Shown: positions 46,402 to 55,910, numbered from the stretch's first letter. The stretch: DNA of 64,000 nucleotides from [Erwinia] mediterraneensis (GCF_900604315.1 NZ_LR026978.1:3808157-3872156); one strand, 5' to 3'. A program made the numbers and translations. Notes: generated by a model from the letters alone, not told the origin.

Positions 46402-48192
46402 TTAGCTTTTTTTCTTGCTGAACAGTTGGCTGGCGGTATCGCCGATAATCTGTGCGGCTCCGCGATCCCCTTTCATCATGGAACTCATAAAGGCTTTCGC
46501 CTGCCTGAAGGTGATATGGGGCGGCAGCGGCGCCACCTCCGGGTCGGTTTTCACTTCCAGCACCACCGGGCGATCGGCGCTCAGGGCGCGCTGCCAGGCA
46601 CCCGCCAGCGCCTCCGGCGTATCCACATAGATCCCCATTAGCCCCAGCGATTCGGCGAACTGCGCGTAACGCACATCTGGCAGCGACTGGGTCGCTTCAA
46701 AGCGCGGGTTGCCCTCCATCACGCGCTGCTCCCAGGTCACCTGATTCAGGTCCTGATTGTTGAACACGCAGACGATAAGGCGCGGATCCTGCCACTGCTG
46801 CCAGTATTTCTGGATGGTGATCAGCTCCGCCATATTATTCATCTGCATCGCGCCATCCCCCACCAGCGCTACCACCGGCTTCTGCGGATGAGCAAACTTC
46901 GCGGCGATGGCATAGGGCACCGCTGCGCCCATACAGGCCAGCCCGCCGGAGAGCGAGGCGCGCTGTCCCTGCTTCACGCGATAATCACGCGCAAACCAGT
47001 TGGCGCAGGAGCCTGAGTCAGAGGTGACGATGGCATCTTCCGGCAGCTGCGGCGACATCTCCCACACCACACGCTGCGGGTTTACCGGGTTCGCCGGGGC
47101 CATCGCCCGCTCTTCCATCAGCTGCCACCAGTCACGCACCTGGCGGGCAATCTCCTCCTGCCAGCTGCGATCCGCTTTATGGTTCAGCAACGGCATCAGC
47201 GCGCGCAGGGTTTCCGCCGCATCACCGTGCAGATTCACTTCGCTGGGGTAGCGCAGGCCGAGCATCGCGGGATCGATATCAATCTGCACCGCGCGCGCCT
47301 GACCCTCTTTCGGCAGAAACTCGGTCCAGGGGAAGCCGCTGCCGATCATCAGCAGGGTGTCGCAATGCTGCATCATCTCAGAGGAGGGTTTGGTACCCAG
47401 CAGGCCGATGGAGCCGGTGACAAAGGGGGCGTCATCCGGCAGCACATCTTTCCCCAGCAGCGCTTTCGCTACCCCTGCGCCCAGCAGGTTCGCGATCTGC
47501 ACCACTTCAACTGCCGCGTCACGTGCGCCCGCGCCGATCAGGATCGCCACCTTGTTGCCGGCATTCAGGATATCCGCAGCACGCTGCAGATCGGCCTCAT
47601 AAGGCACCACCCGGGGTCGCTGATAGCCGGGACCAGAGTGGGTAAAGCCGTGCAGATGTTGCGGCGCTTCCCAGGGCTCATCCTGCAAATCTTTCGGGAT
47701 AATCAGTACCGCCACGCCGTTCTGGGCCATCGCCAGCCGCACGCCGCGGTCAATCAGGTGACGTACCTGGGCCGGTGCTGCTGCTTCCTGGACAAAGTTC
47801 GCCACATCGGAAAAGACCCGGTCGAGATTCATCTCCTGCTGGTAACTGGCGCCGCGTGCGGTGGTCTCTGCCTGTCCTGCAATCGCCAGCACCGGGGCAT
47901 GGTCCATTTTCGCGTCATAGAGGCCGGTCAGCAGATGGGTTGCGCCCGGACCGCCGGTAGAGAGACAAACACCCAGCTCACCGGTAAATTTTGCGTGCCC
48001 CGCCGCCATAAAAGCCGCCATCTCTTCATGGCGCACCTGAATGAACTCGATGCCGTCACCCGCCTTATTGGCTCGCTGGATAGCGCCCAGCACGCCGTTG
48101 ATACCGTCGCCGGGATAGCCATAAATACGCGTCACGCCCCACTCTTTCAGGCGCTGCACGAAAAAATCACTGGTTTTAGTGCTCATCGTCAT
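46402..48192 (-). CDS. Pyruvate oxidase/decarboxylase-like TPP enzyme
   Basis: A 596-residue thiamine-diphosphate enzyme of the acetolactate synthase/pyruvate oxidase superfamily. The N-terminal domain holds the catalytic glutamate in QVRHEEMAAFMAAGHAKFTG, the central domain AILIGAGARDA, and the C-terminal domain the TPP/Mg motif VALVGDGAMQMNN...FNNQDLN. It is longer than E. coli PoxB (572) and ends FSKKKS with a modified tail, so the lipid-activation helix of PoxB may be absent. The start is 48192, with GAGGGAAG ahead; a longer frame reads into cbl. Similar proteins are annotated only as TPP-requiring enzymes. Confidence 0.82.
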   Translation of the reverse strand: MTMSTKTSDFFVQRLKEWGVTRIYGYPGDGINGVLGAIQRANKAGDGIEFIQVRHEEMAAFMAAGHAKFTGELGVCLSTGGPGATHLLTGLYDAKMDHAPVLAIAGQAETTARGASYQQEMNLDRVFSDVANFVQEAAAPAQVRHLIDRGVRLAMAQNGVAVLIIPKDLQDEPWEAPQHLHGFTHSGPGYQRPRVVPYEADLQRAADILNAGNKVAILIGAGARDAAVEVVQIANLLGAGVAKALLGKDVLPDDAPFVTGSIGLLGTKPSSEMMQHCDTLLMIGSGFPWTEFLPKEGQARAVQIDIDPAMLGLRYPSEVNLHGDAAETLRALMPLLNHKADRSWQEEIARQVRDWWQLMEERAMAPANPVNPQRVVWEMSPQLPEDAIVTSDSGSCANWFARDYRVKQGQRASLSGGLACMGAAVPYAIAAKFAHPQKPVVALVGDGAMQMNNMAELITIQKYWQQWQDPRLIVCVFNNQDLNQVTWEQRVMEGNPRFEATQSLPDVRYAQFAESLGLMGIYVDTPEALAGAWQRALSADRPVVLEVKTDPEVAPLPPHITFRQAKAFMSSMMKGDRGAAQIIGDTASQLFSKKKS

Positions 48193-48262
48193 CTTCCCTC
48201 GTCGTTTCCATGGAAACTTTAAGGGTAGCTGAGGATAAGCGGCATGTACTGGCGCAGACGGG

Positions 48263-49222
48263 TCAGATCTGAAAATCGAGCGTCGGTTCCTCTTCGCCTT
48301 CCTGGCTGAGGGCCTGGCGTTTGATCTCCTCCAGCGAGAGGTTGGCATTACAGAGTTCGAGGAACCGCCAGACATAGTTACGCTGCAACTGTCCACGTTT
48401 CAGGCCGAGCCAGACGGTACTGGCCGCAAACAGGTGCTGCGCCTCCAGACGCACCAGTTGTTCGTGCTGTTCCGTCTGACAGGCCTGGTCGGCCAGGATG
48501 CCAACCCCCAGCCCCAGTTCAACATAGGTTTTGACCACGTCGGAATCCTGGGCGCTGAGTACAATATCGGGCTTCAGGTCCGCCTCCTGGAAGGCGCGAT
48601 CCACACGGGAGCGTCCGGTAATCCCCTGACGATAGGTGATCAACGGGTAGCGGCTGAGCATACTGAGCGTGACCGGCCCGCTCTGTATCAGTTCATGGCC
48701 TTGCGGCACCAGCAGCGCATGGTGCCAGCTGAACCAGGGAAAGGCGGCGATACCGCTGTGGTTCACCAGTTGTTCACTGGCGATGCCGACATCCGCCTCG
48801 CCCGCCAGCAGCATATTTACAATCTCCTGCGGCGAACCCTGATTCAGTTCGAGCCGCACGTTGGGATAGAGCTGACGAAAGGCTTTAATAATGCGCGGCA
48901 GACTGTAGCGCGCCTGGGTATGGGTGGTGGCGATGGTGAGCACACCACTGGTTTCATTGGTAAACACATCCGCGAGGCGGCGCACTTTACCCGCTTCATC
49001 GAGGATGCGTTCAGCAATGGTTAACAGTGCTTTGCCCGGCTCCGTCATGCTCAGCAATCGTTTGCCACGCCGGATAAAAATTTCGACGCCCAGCTCATCT
49101 TCCAGGTCGCGGATATGACGGCTGACGCCCGACTGCGAGGTATATAGCGTGTTGGCAACCTCTGTCAGGTTAAACTCACAGCGCGCCGCTTCGCGAATGA
49201 TTTTAAGCTGCTGGAAATTCAT
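48263..49222 (-). CDS. cbl: LysR-type sulphur regulator Cbl
   Basis: A 319-residue LysR regulator nearly identical in pattern to E. coli Cbl (316). Helix-turn-helix LTEVANTLYTSQSGVSRHIRDLEDELG, and the effector domain TSGVLTIATTHTQARYSLPRIIKAFRQLYP. Cbl activates genes for alkanesulphonate and taurine use during sulphate limitation. The start at 49222 aligns with the family; a longer frame to 49327 is not needed. It lies beside nac as in E. coli. Confidence 0.94.
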   Translation of the reverse strand: MNFQQLKIIREAARCEFNLTEVANTLYTSQSGVSRHIRDLEDELGVEIFIRRGKRLLSMTEPGKALLTIAERILDEAGKVRRLADVFTNETSGVLTIATTHTQARYSLPRIIKAFRQLYPNVRLELNQGSPQEIVNMLLAGEADVGIASEQLVNHSGIAAFPWFSWHHALLVPQGHELIQSGPVTLSMLSRYPLITYRQGITGRSRVDRAFQEADLKPDIVLSAQDSDVVKTYVELGLGVGILADQACQTEQHEQLVRLEAQHLFAASTVWLGLKRGQLQRNYVWRFLELCNANLSLEEIKRQALSQEGEEEPTLDFQI

Positions 49223-49380
49223 CCCCTGCTCTCCTGTTGCCAGCCCCGGTTTCCTCCATGTTATGAAGCCGTATTGATAGCAACAAATAATAAAAAAAGG
49301 GATGTTATGCAAAAAAGTGATAAGCAAGACTTAACTGGTCGCGCGTATTGTCCGCTTAAGGCCGGCTCCCTCCGGCACCC

Positions 49381-50298
49381 TTAGCTCACCAGCATCAGCT
49401 CGCGGGTTTCCATCAGCGGCTTATTGAGCAGCGACAGCAGAATATTTTTTACCGCCTGGGCTGAAGGCGAAAGCGGCAGCCGCGCCGACAGATTCAGCGA
49501 GAGCGGCAGATGCAGCGCCGGACTGCTGATGCGTGCCATCCAGACGTTACTGGTACTGGCCAGCGCACGCGCGGCGGATTCCGGTAGTACGGTAACGCCC
49601 ATTCCGCTGGAAACGGCGGCAGTCAGGGTGGCGAGGGATTCAATCTCGCCAATGATGCGCGCGCTAAGACGCCGCAGCGAAAAGGCTTCATCCACCCGTT
49701 TGCGCACCGCACTGTAGTCACGCGGCAGAAACAGGTTCATCTGCGCCACCTCGGCCAGATCCACCGTTTTACCCGGCGAGGCGGTAGCGCCCACCAGATA
49801 CAGCTCCTCTTTCATCAGCGGAATGCTGTTGATCCCGGCAGTTGGCCCCCGATCGTAAAGCACAGCCATATCCAGCTGACCGCTCATCAGCTTTTCATTC
49901 AGTGTTGATCCGCTGTTCTCATCGAGATAGACCAGCACATCCGGATAGTGGTCGCGCACCGTCTGGAGTAGCGGCATGGTCAGCGAGGACGCCACCGTCC
50001 CCGGTGCCAGGCCAATGGAAACCTGGCCGCTCAGCACCTGACCGGCGTTGATCACCGCCATTTGTGCCTGTTCGCACTGACGCAGAATCGTGCAGGCATG
50101 GGCATAGAGGATTTTTCCGGCTTCGGTCGGGGTGACGCCGCGCTTGGTGCGGATCAGCAGCTGCTGGTCCAGTTCATTCTCCAGCGTGGCCACCTGCTGA
50201 CTGAGCGCAGGCTGCGCAATGTGCAGGACTTCTGCTGCCTGGGTCAGACTGCCGATATCGACGATTTTTACAAAATATTTGAGTCGTCTTAAGTTCAT
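49381..50298 (-). CDS. nac: Nitrogen assimilation control regulator Nac
   Basis: A 305-residue LysR regulator, the same length as E. coli and Klebsiella Nac. The N-terminus MNLRRLKYFVKIVDIGSLTQAAEVLHIAQPALSQQ is diagnostic. Nac couples sigma54/NtrC nitrogen control to sigma70 promoters. The gene has a GGAGG ribosome binding site and a sigma54-type promoter about 80 bases upstream. Followed by cbl on the same strand, 158 bases away. Confidence 0.96.
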   Translation of the reverse strand: MNLRRLKYFVKIVDIGSLTQAAEVLHIAQPALSQQVATLENELDQQLLIRTKRGVTPTEAGKILYAHACTILRQCEQAQMAVINAGQVLSGQVSIGLAPGTVASSLTMPLLQTVRDHYPDVLVYLDENSGSTLNEKLMSGQLDMAVLYDRGPTAGINSIPLMKEELYLVGATASPGKTVDLAEVAQMNLFLPRDYSAVRKRVDEAFSLRRLSARIIGEIESLATLTAAVSSGMGVTVLPESAARALASTSNVWMARISSPALHLPLSLNLSARLPLSPSAQAVKNILLSLLNKPLMETRELMLVS

Positions 50299-50376
50299 AT
50301 TGCCTCCGTCAGGGATCCCCGAATGCCAGAAATAGTGGCGCTGTTTTCAGCCCGTGAGCGTCATAGGATAAACATT

Positions 50377-50391
50377 GCAATATGCAGGCCA
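50377..50391 (-). promoter_or_regulatory. Sigma54-type promoter of nac
   Basis: Read on the minus strand: TGGCCTGCATATTGC, with GG and GC elements correctly spaced (-24/-12). It lies 79 bases ahead of the nac start. nac is a known sigma54/NtrC target in enterobacteria. Confidence 0.75.
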
Positions 50392-50510
50392 GGTTGTGGC
50401 GGGCAACTACGCGGCATGCGCTAAAGGGCGATAAAATAAGCTTTTCTGATTACCTGGGCGGCAATAAATGATGACGCAACGCGTCCGGTGGTGATATTTA
50501 CAGCAGAAAA

Positions 50511-50527
50511 AGCACTGTGTTGGTGCA
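50511..50527 (-). promoter_or_regulatory. NtrC-like enhancer of nac
   Basis: Minus-strand TGCACCAACACAGTGCT matches the NtrC consensus (GCAC, seven bases, GTGC) exactly in the core. It lies about 130 bases upstream of the sigma54-type promoter, a normal enhancer distance. The surrounding 343-base gap between nac and the next operon contains no gene. Confidence 0.7.
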
Positions 50528-50579
50528 GAGATGGCAGCCAGATGTGCAAAAAGTGATGAGGACCCTGTCACAGCAGCAA

Positions 50580-50611
50580 ACAGGCGCGTGGTCAGCAACA
50601 CACGCGCCTGT
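50580..50611 (-). terminator. Terminator of the ribose/inositol-type ABC operon
   Basis: ACAGGCGCGTG at 50580-50590 pairs with CACGCGCCTGT at 50601-50611. On the minus strand it is followed by TTTGCTGC. It lies 31 bases after the permease stop at 50642 in the direction of transcription. Confidence 0.7.
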
Positions 50612-50641
50612 GAGTCAGCAGGTTAGCTTATCGTACAGGTA

Positions 50642-51673
50642 TCAGCGTTTGCTGCGGTTACGATGCATATCAATGGAAACCGCCGAGACGATAATAATGC
50701 CTTTAATAATATCCTGGATATAGGCGTCGACGCCGACAAAGGTGAAGCCGCTCTTGATCAGCCCGAGGATCACCGCCCCGATCAGGGTGCCAGTAATGCG
50801 TCCCACGCCACCCATCAGGCTGCTGCCGCCAATCACTGCCGCGGCGATCGCATCCAGCTCGTAGGACATCCCCATACTGGATTGTCCGCTGCTGACGCGT
50901 GCCGCCAGCACCACCCCGGCCAGTCCGGAGAGCGCACCAGCGATGGTATAGACGATAATCAGGTATTTGTTCACCTTGATGCCGGAGACTTTGGCCGAGG
51001 TGATATTACCGCCAATGGCGTAGACATATTTGCCGTAGCGGGTATGTTTCAGCGCAATATGAAACACCAGTGCCACCACCAGAAAAATAATCACCGGCAT
51101 AGCGCCCTGGCCCACGGCGGTAAAGCCATCGGAGAGGAAGCTGATGGGATTACCCTGGGTATAGTACTGCGCCAGACCGCGCGCCGAGACCATCATTCCC
51201 AGCGTGGCGATAAAGGGCGGGATACCGGTACGGGTAATCAGTACGCCATTCACCAGCCCGCACAATAACCCGACGCCAATCCCCGCCGTCACCGGCACAA
51301 TGGCGGGCATATCCACCAGCGCCGGAAACATCGGAGAAAGACTGTCAGAGGTTTGCGCCAGACTGGCGGCCACCACGGCGGTCAGGGCGATCACCGATCC
51401 CGACGAGAGGTCGATCCCGGTGGTAATGATGACCTGGGTGACCCCCACGGCAATGATGCCGATGATCGCCACCTGCAGCACAATCAGCACCAGTCGATTG
51501 GGGTTGAGCAGGAAAGACTGATCGCGCACATACCAGCCTGCTATTTCAAAAATCAGCGCGATGCCGAGCATGACAATAAAAATACCGGTATCTTTTGGCA
51601 TTTTATGACGCAGATTACTGAAGAAGGATGCCTGTTCAGGTGCCCGTGGGGCCGTCACTTTCATATTACTCAT
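50642..51673 (-). CDS. Sugar ABC transporter permease (RbsC/inositol type)
   Basis: A 343-residue permease of the ribose/xylose/inositol class, with about ten hydrophobic segments, IITTGIDLSSGSVIALTAVV and [39 protein letters not shown]. The extended N-terminus and the TRYGKYVYAIGGNITSAKVSGIKV loop resemble inositol importers such as Caulobacter IatP, by memory. Last gene of the operon. Confidence 0.9.
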   Translation of the reverse strand: MSNMKVTAPRAPEQASFFSNLRHKMPKDTGIFIVMLGIALIFEIAGWYVRDQSFLLNPNRLVLIVLQVAIIGIIAVGVTQVIITTGIDLSSGSVIALTAVVAASLAQTSDSLSPMFPALVDMPAIVPVTAGIGVGLLCGLVNGVLITRTGIPPFIATLGMMVSARGLAQYYTQGNPISFLSDGFTAVGQGAMPVIIFLVVALVFHIALKHTRYGKYVYAIGGNITSAKVSGIKVNKYLIIVYTIAGALSGLAGVVLAARVSSGQSSMGMSYELDAIAAAVIGGSSLMGGVGRITGTLIGAVILGLIKSGFTFVGVDAYIQDIIKGIIIVSAVSIDMHRNRSKR

Positions 51674-51688
51674 AGGATCTCTCTCGCC

Positions 51689-53173
51689 TCACTCAGATGC
51701 CAGCGACAAAATGGTTTCCTGATCGGCGTCTTCTTTATCGAGGATGCCGGTTATCCGTCCTTCATGCATCACCATGACCCTGTCGCTCATGCCAATAATT
51801 TCCGGCAGTTCCGAAGAGACCATAATGATGGCGACGCCGCGGTTAGCCAGCTCGCTGATCAGACGATAAATTTCCGCTTTGGCTCCGACGTCAATGCCGC
51901 GTGTCGGCTCGTCAAGGATAAGAATTTTGGGCTGGGCCAGCAGCCAGCGGGCAATCAACACTTTCTGCTGGTTGCCGCCGCTCAGGTTATTGATGATTTG
52001 GTCCATGGTCGGCGTCTTGATATTCAGCCGGCGGATTTGCTCCATACAGTCTTGCGCCATTTTCACATGGCTGACAAAGCCGCTTTTACCGCTGTATTCC
52101 GGCATATTGACGATGCTCATGTTCTCCAGCACCGAGAGCACCAGAAACAGACCGGACTTTTTCCGATCTTCGGTGAGAAACGCCATGCCTTTTTCGATGG
52201 CGGTAGAGGGAGAATCGATATTGGCGGGTACGCCATCAATCAGAATCTCGCCACTGTCAAACGAGGCCATGCCGAACAGGCTTTCCATCACCTCGCTGCG
52301 TCCGGCCCCGACCAGGCCCGCCACGCCGAGAATTTCACCGCGCCGTACGCTGAAGCTGACGTCATGGAACAGATCTTTACGGGTGAGGTTGCGTACCGTC
52401 AGCACCTCCTCTCCAATGGCGTTGTTGAATTTCGGAAACAGCTGTGTCAGCTCACGTCCGACCATGCGGGTAATCAGCGACTGGCGCGTGAATTGCGCGG
52501 TGTGATCGCTGCCGACCCAGGCCCCGTCACGGAAGATACTCACCTCATCGGTAATGGCGAAGATTTCATCCATTTTGTGGCTGATATAGATGATCGCTTT
52601 CCCCTGCTGGCGCAGATCGCGAATGATGGTGAAAAGATGGGCCACTTCCCCTTCCGTCAGTGCCGAGGTGGGCTCATCCATAATCACAATGTCAGCATTC
52701 CAGGAGACCGCTTTGGCAATTTCCACCATCTGCTGGGCGGCGATGCTCAGATCGCCCACCAGCCGATCGGCGCTCAGCCGGATATTCAGTTTATTCAGCA
52801 GCGCCTGCGTCATCTGGTTGAGTTTGCCATGATCCACAAAGCCATATTTCATCGGCTCGCGGCCCAGCCAGATATTTTCGGCCACCGTCATATAAGGCAC
52901 GAGATTCAGCTCCTGATGGATCATCGAGATGCCTGAACGCAACGCATCCATCGTATCCTGAAACTGTACCGGCTCTCCTTTAATGCGGATAATGCCCTGA
53001 TCGGGACGGTAAATCCCGATCAGGCATTTCATTAAGGTGGATTTTCCCGCGCCATTTTCGCCCATCAAGGCATGTACCGTTCCGGGACGCACCCGTAATG
53101 ACACGTTATCGAGTGCTTTTACTCCGGGGAAGAACTTGCTGATGCCTTCAGCTTCAAGCGCAAAAGCGGTCAT
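51689..53173 (-). CDS. Sugar ABC transporter ATPase (RbsA/IatA type)
   Basis: A 494-residue double-domain ATPase. First half: Walker [40 protein letters not shown]. Second half: degenerate [11 protein letters not shown], signature [37 protein letters not shown] precedes the ATG, a near-perfect Shine-Dalgarno. Central gene of a binding protein-ATPase-permease operon, the reverse of the gene order in the other ribose-type operon at 24313-27870. Confidence 0.92.
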   Translation of the reverse strand: MTAFALEAEGISKFFPGVKALDNVSLRVRPGTVHALMGENGAGKSTLMKCLIGIYRPDQGIIRIKGEPVQFQDTMDALRSGISMIHQELNLVPYMTVAENIWLGREPMKYGFVDHGKLNQMTQALLNKLNIRLSADRLVGDLSIAAQQMVEIAKAVSWNADIVIMDEPTSALTEGEVAHLFTIIRDLRQQGKAIIYISHKMDEIFAITDEVSIFRDGAWVGSDHTAQFTRQSLITRMVGRELTQLFPKFNNAIGEEVLTVRNLTRKDLFHDVSFSVRRGEILGVAGLVGAGRSEVMESLFGMASFDSGEILIDGVPANIDSPSTAIEKGMAFLTEDRKKSGLFLVLSVLENMSIVNMPEYSGKSGFVSHVKMAQDCMEQIRRLNIKTPTMDQIINNLSGGNQQKVLIARWLLAQPKILILDEPTRGIDVGAKAEIYRLISELANRGVAIIMVSSELPEIIGMSDRVMVMHEGRITGILDKEDADQETILSLASE

Positions 53174-53205
53174 ACATCACCTCCAGACGGCTGACTCAGG
53201 AACGG

Positions 53206-54129
53206 TTACTTCTGATTCAGGTTGGCAAATTTCGCGTAGTTCTCTTTGGTGATCAGCTGGAAGGGGATATCCACAACCTTCTGCACCTGTTCGCCTTTCG
53301 CCAGTTTGATGGCGGTTTGTACAGCGCCTTCGCCCTGCCCTTTCGCGTCCTGGAAGACGGTGGCGACCATTTTGCCGTTTTTGATCATCTGCAGAGCGTC
53401 AGGCGTTCCATCCACACCGGCGATCAGTACATTGTTGGGGTTTTTGCCCAGCGCCTGCAGCGCGCCAATGGCCATCTCGTCGTTATTGGAGGCGATGGCG
53501 TTGATGTCGTCGCCTGCGGTCATCCAGTTGCTGACCACGTCCACGGCATCGTTACGCATAAACTTTGCGGTCTGCTTTTGCACAATTTTAATATCAGGAT
53601 ATTTTGCCACTACCGCTTCCACCCCTTTGGTGCGGGCGCGGGTGGATTCATTGGCGAGATCGCCCAGCAAAATGGCCACATTGCCTTTGCCGTTCATCGC
53701 TTTGGCCAGCGCTTCCATCTGTAAACGTCCTGCCAGCTCGGAATCGGATCCGACAAACGCCATTTTGTCAGTCAGCTCAGCCGCCGGACGACGGTTAACG
53801 AAGACCAGTGGGACACCGGCTTTTTTCGCCTGATCCATAATGGGTTTGACCGCATCGGTATCCACCGGGTTAACGATGATGGCATCTACCCCCTGGCCGA
53901 TAAAATTCTGTACCTGCTGTAGCTGTTGTGAGACGTCGTTTTTGGCATCTTCAATCTGCCCAGTCACGCCATCTTTCTGCATCTCTTTCTGAATCGCGGT
54001 ACGCACGATAGTCAGGAAGTTGTCATCAAACAGCGCCATAGAGACGCCAACCTGAATATCTTTTGCCATGGCGGCGGCAGGCAACATACAGGCTAACAGT
54101 GATGTTACGATCGCTTTTTTAAAGTTCAT
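53206..54129 (-). CDS. Sugar ABC transporter substrate-binding protein (ribose/inositol type)
   Basis: A 307-residue periplasmic protein. Signal peptide MNFKKAIVTSLLACMLPAAAMA, mature KDIQVGVSMALFDDNFLTIVR. The FIGQGVDAIIVNPVDTDAV and VFVNRRPAAEL segments resemble inositol/ribose binding proteins. First gene of the operon. The sugar is not fixed by sequence; an inositol-type ligand is a guess. Confidence 0.88.
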   Translation of the reverse strand: MNFKKAIVTSLLACMLPAAAMAKDIQVGVSMALFDDNFLTIVRTAIQKEMQKDGVTGQIEDAKNDVSQQLQQVQNFIGQGVDAIIVNPVDTDAVKPIMDQAKKAGVPLVFVNRRPAAELTDKMAFVGSDSELAGRLQMEALAKAMNGKGNVAILLGDLANESTRARTKGVEAVVAKYPDIKIVQKQTAKFMRNDAVDVVSNWMTAGDDINAIASNNDEMAIGALQALGKNPNNVLIAGVDGTPDALQMIKNGKMVATVFQDAKGQGEGAVQTAIKLAKGEQVQKVVDIPFQLITKENYAKFANLNQK

Positions 54130-54589
54130 GAGTAACCCTTATTCATCGTTAACTGATGCAGGCTGACTGGTACGGCGAATGAAAAATATCTTTTACATTC
54201 ACCCAGCATTACCGGCGGTTTTTAGCTGGTTATCGGGGTAGATTGACGAAAGTCACACTTTTTCTGCTGCTGACTCCTCTGTCGCAATCGCTTGTTTTCA
54301 GAAGATTTCCTTTTGAAATCGCGTTTTTATTTCTGCTACCCGTACCCGACACGGAGCAAAACAGTTTATTTATTTCAAAAAATCCATATTTGGAATGTTT
54401 ATCATAAAAGCACTGAAATGCTTGTTTTAAAATGAGCAAACGACAAAAATTTGACACGCCTCTAACATCTGCAGAGAAAAGCGTTTAAAGTGGGATCCTG
54501 TTGGCAGTTTGAAATCTCGCCAGACAAGATAAAAAACCGGCATCCCGCTGCTTTTACGAGCATTTGAACGCGATCGGGTAAAGAGAGTT
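54130..54589. other. Intergenic region between the ABC operon and tRNA-Asn
   Basis: About 460 bases, AT-rich, containing the unmapped promoter of the ABC operon (minus strand). A 75-codon minus-strand frame (54230-54457) has no ribosome binding site or family resemblance. I see no further gene. Confidence 0.5.
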
Positions 54590-54618
54590 TTGACAATGCT
54601 GCGCGGCGTCGTTAATAT
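54590..54618 (+). promoter_or_regulatory. Sigma70 promoter of tRNA-Asn
   Basis: TTGACA at 54590-54595, 17 bases, then TAATAT at 54613-54618. A GC-containing discriminator follows, and the mature tRNA begins 19 bases after the -10 box, implying a short 5' leader. Confidence 0.85.
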
Positions 54619-54636
54619 TCGCTCCGTTCCAACGAT

Positions 54637-54712
54637 TCCTCTGTAGTTCAGTCGGTAGAACGGCGGACTGTTAATCCGTATGTCACTGGTTCGAGTCCAG
54701 TCAGAGGAGCCA
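54637..54712 (+). tRNA. tRNA-Asn (GTT anticodon)
   Basis: A 76-base gene with encoded CCA. The acceptor stem pairs TCCTCTG with CAGAGGA, the anticodon loop is CTGTTAA with GTT at 54670-54672, and the T loop is GGTTCGAGTCC. It appears identical to the E. coli asparagine tRNA. tRNA-Asn genes are common integration sites, and mobile-looking DNA begins just after it. Confidence 0.98.
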
Positions 54713-54717
54713 GATTT

Positions 54718-54748
54718 GAAAAGCCTGCTTTTAAAGCAGGCTTTTTGC
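54718..54748 (+). terminator. Terminator after tRNA-Asn
   Basis: AAAGCCTGCTTT followed almost at once by AAAGCAGGCTTT and a T-run. It is a strong rho-independent terminator just downstream of the tRNA. Confidence 0.9.
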
Positions 54749-54765
54749 TTTTGTGGCCGTTGAGC

Positions 54766-55098
54766 TTAACTCAGAATAGCGTCCAGCCTTGCCAGCACCT
54801 CATTTACAATAGCGTCAGGTATACGCTCCAGGCGTTTGCCGTTTCGGGCTATCATATCAATGGTTCTGGGCTGGTCGCAGCGAATAACGCCCATTGTTTT
54901 AGTTCCCACGCCGTCCAGTGAGACGGTAAAACCGGCTGCGCGGGCGAAGTTTCCGCCGCTGGTGACGGGAACAACAACGGGTAGCCGGGTCAGCTTGTTA
55001 AACGATGCCTTCGATACGATAAGCACCGGACGTTTTCCGCTTTGCTCGTGATCAGCAATCGGATCCAGTGAAACAAGCCAGATTTCCCCTCTGTCCAT
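54766..55098 (-). CDS. PemK/ChpB-type toxin endoribonuclease
   Basis: A 110-residue toxin of the MazF/PemK family. The RGEIWLVSLDPIADHEQSGKRPVLIVS start and VVVPVTSGGNFARAAGFTVSL are typical, with the catalytic arginine and threonine region RPVLIVS and PVTSG. PemK-like toxins cleave mRNA at short sequence motifs. Its ATG directly follows the antitoxin stop, with AAGGAG inside the antitoxin's end. Confidence 0.9.
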   Translation of the reverse strand: MDRGEIWLVSLDPIADHEQSGKRPVLIVSKASFNKLTRLPVVVPVTSGGNFARAAGFTVSLDGVGTKTMGVIRCDQPRTIDMIARNGKRLERIPDAIVNEVLARLDAILS

Positions 55099-55356
55099 TT
55101 ACAGGATCTCCTTGCCCACCGCAGGCGCATCCATCCATTCCCGATCCTCTTCGCTCATTTCGGCGTGCGGATCGCACTGCGCCAGCAGTTCCTCAAGCGA
55201 ATAACGGGGCCGTTTCTGGGGTTCAATAATCAGGCAGCCATTATCAATGGTCATACCCACTTCGCTATCCGTCGACAGTTCCAGCGTTTTAAGCACGGCG
55301 GGAGGAACCGCTAACATGATGGATCCGCCGACCTTTTTCAGGCGAGTTGTATACAT
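55099..55356 (-). CDS. PemI/ChpS-type antitoxin
   Basis: An 85-residue antitoxin with an N-terminal SpoVT/AbrB-type DNA-binding fold (TTRLKKVGGSIMLAVPPAVLKTLEL) and an acidic C-terminal tail (SLEELLAQCDPHAEMSEEDREWMDAP) that would wrap the toxin. The ATG at 55356 follows GGAGGT. The longer frame to 55473 has no such site. A palindrome lies just upstream. Confidence 0.88.
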   Translation of the reverse strand: MYTTRLKKVGGSIMLAVPPAVLKTLELSTDSEVGMTIDNGCLIIEPQKRPRYSLEELLAQCDPHAEMSEEDREWMDAPAVGKEIL

Positions 55357-55372
55357 AGAGCACCTCCGAATA

Positions 55373-55388
55373 TTATATTTTAATATAA
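55373..55388. promoter_or_regulatory. Palindromic operator of the toxin-antitoxin operon
   Basis: TTATATT at 55373-55379 and AATATAA at 55382-55388, two bases apart, 17 bases ahead of the antitoxin start. It resembles autoregulatory sites of MazE/PemI proteins, and the sequence is a plausible -10 element. Confidence 0.6.
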
Positions 55389-55703
55389 CATCCACTTCAG
55401 GCGATGCACAATTATTCATCAGATTCATTGTGATTTCCTTAGCGTAAGAACGCGTGAAGAAAGCCTTATCCATCTAAGGACAGATCCGGCAGTTTTCAAA
55501 GGCGGCATTGCCGGTAAAACGGCGACCATCCCGATACATCAGGCGCTTCTTTCAGGTCATGAAGCATTTTGTGCAGGCGGGAGCTTAGTGCGCGACAAAG
55601 AAGGCCGATAATAGAAAACTGTTTTTGCGGCTCAAAGGATTATTGCGGCTCGAATAAACAAAGTGCGGCGCAGCTTCCGTATCCGGGCTGCGCCAATCGG
55701 GCA
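55389..55703. other. Intergenic region with a direct repeat and a hairpin
   Basis: No gene is supported here. A nine-base direct repeat TTGCGGCTC occurs at 55625-55633 and 55643-55651. A hairpin pairs GGCGCAGC at 55667-55674 with GCTGCGCC at 55687-55694 and would terminate the minus-strand HTH gene. Confidence 0.5.
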
Positions 55704-55910
55704 TCAGCGGTAGCGTGAAGGCCAGATTTTTTCAGGCGCAACATCTAACGCTTCAGCAATCAATCTTCCGCCTTTGGGCCAGCGGCGGTTAAGGGCGTTG
55801 GTCAGCGTAGAAGACGCCAGCCCTGCCTGACGGGAAAGCGTTGACAGCGAAGTGCCACGTTTTTTCAGCCCGGCGATAATGTCGGCAGGATGCCAGTCAG
55901 AATGCATCAT
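55704..55910 (-). CDS. Ner/Nlp-type small DNA-binding protein
   Basis: A 68-residue protein consisting of a single helix-turn-helix domain: DWHPADIIAGLKKRGTSLSTLSRQAGLASSTLTNALNRRWPKGGRLIAEALDVAPEKIWPSRYR. This is the phage Mu Ner/SfsB (Nlp) winged-helix-like family, common in prophages. It lies just beyond the 148-residue protein on the same strand, in P4-like remnant DNA. Confidence 0.88.
   Translation of the reverse strand: MMHSDWHPADIIAGLKKRGTSLSTLSRQAGLASSTLTNALNRRWPKGGRLIAEALDVAPEKIWPSRYR

Noticed and set aside
48193..48396. N-terminal extension of the TPP enzyme frame
   Set aside because: It runs into cbl, has no ribosome binding site and is unlike the TPP-enzyme family; the start at 48192 has a good one.
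51353..52936. 527-codon plus-strand frame
   Set aside because: Shadow of the second ribose-type ATPase and permease genes; H/D/Q-rich with no recognisable domain.
54230..54457. 75-codon minus-strand frame ahead of tRNA-Asn
   Set aside because: No ribosome binding site, atypical composition and no family resemblance; probably chance in AT-rich DNA.
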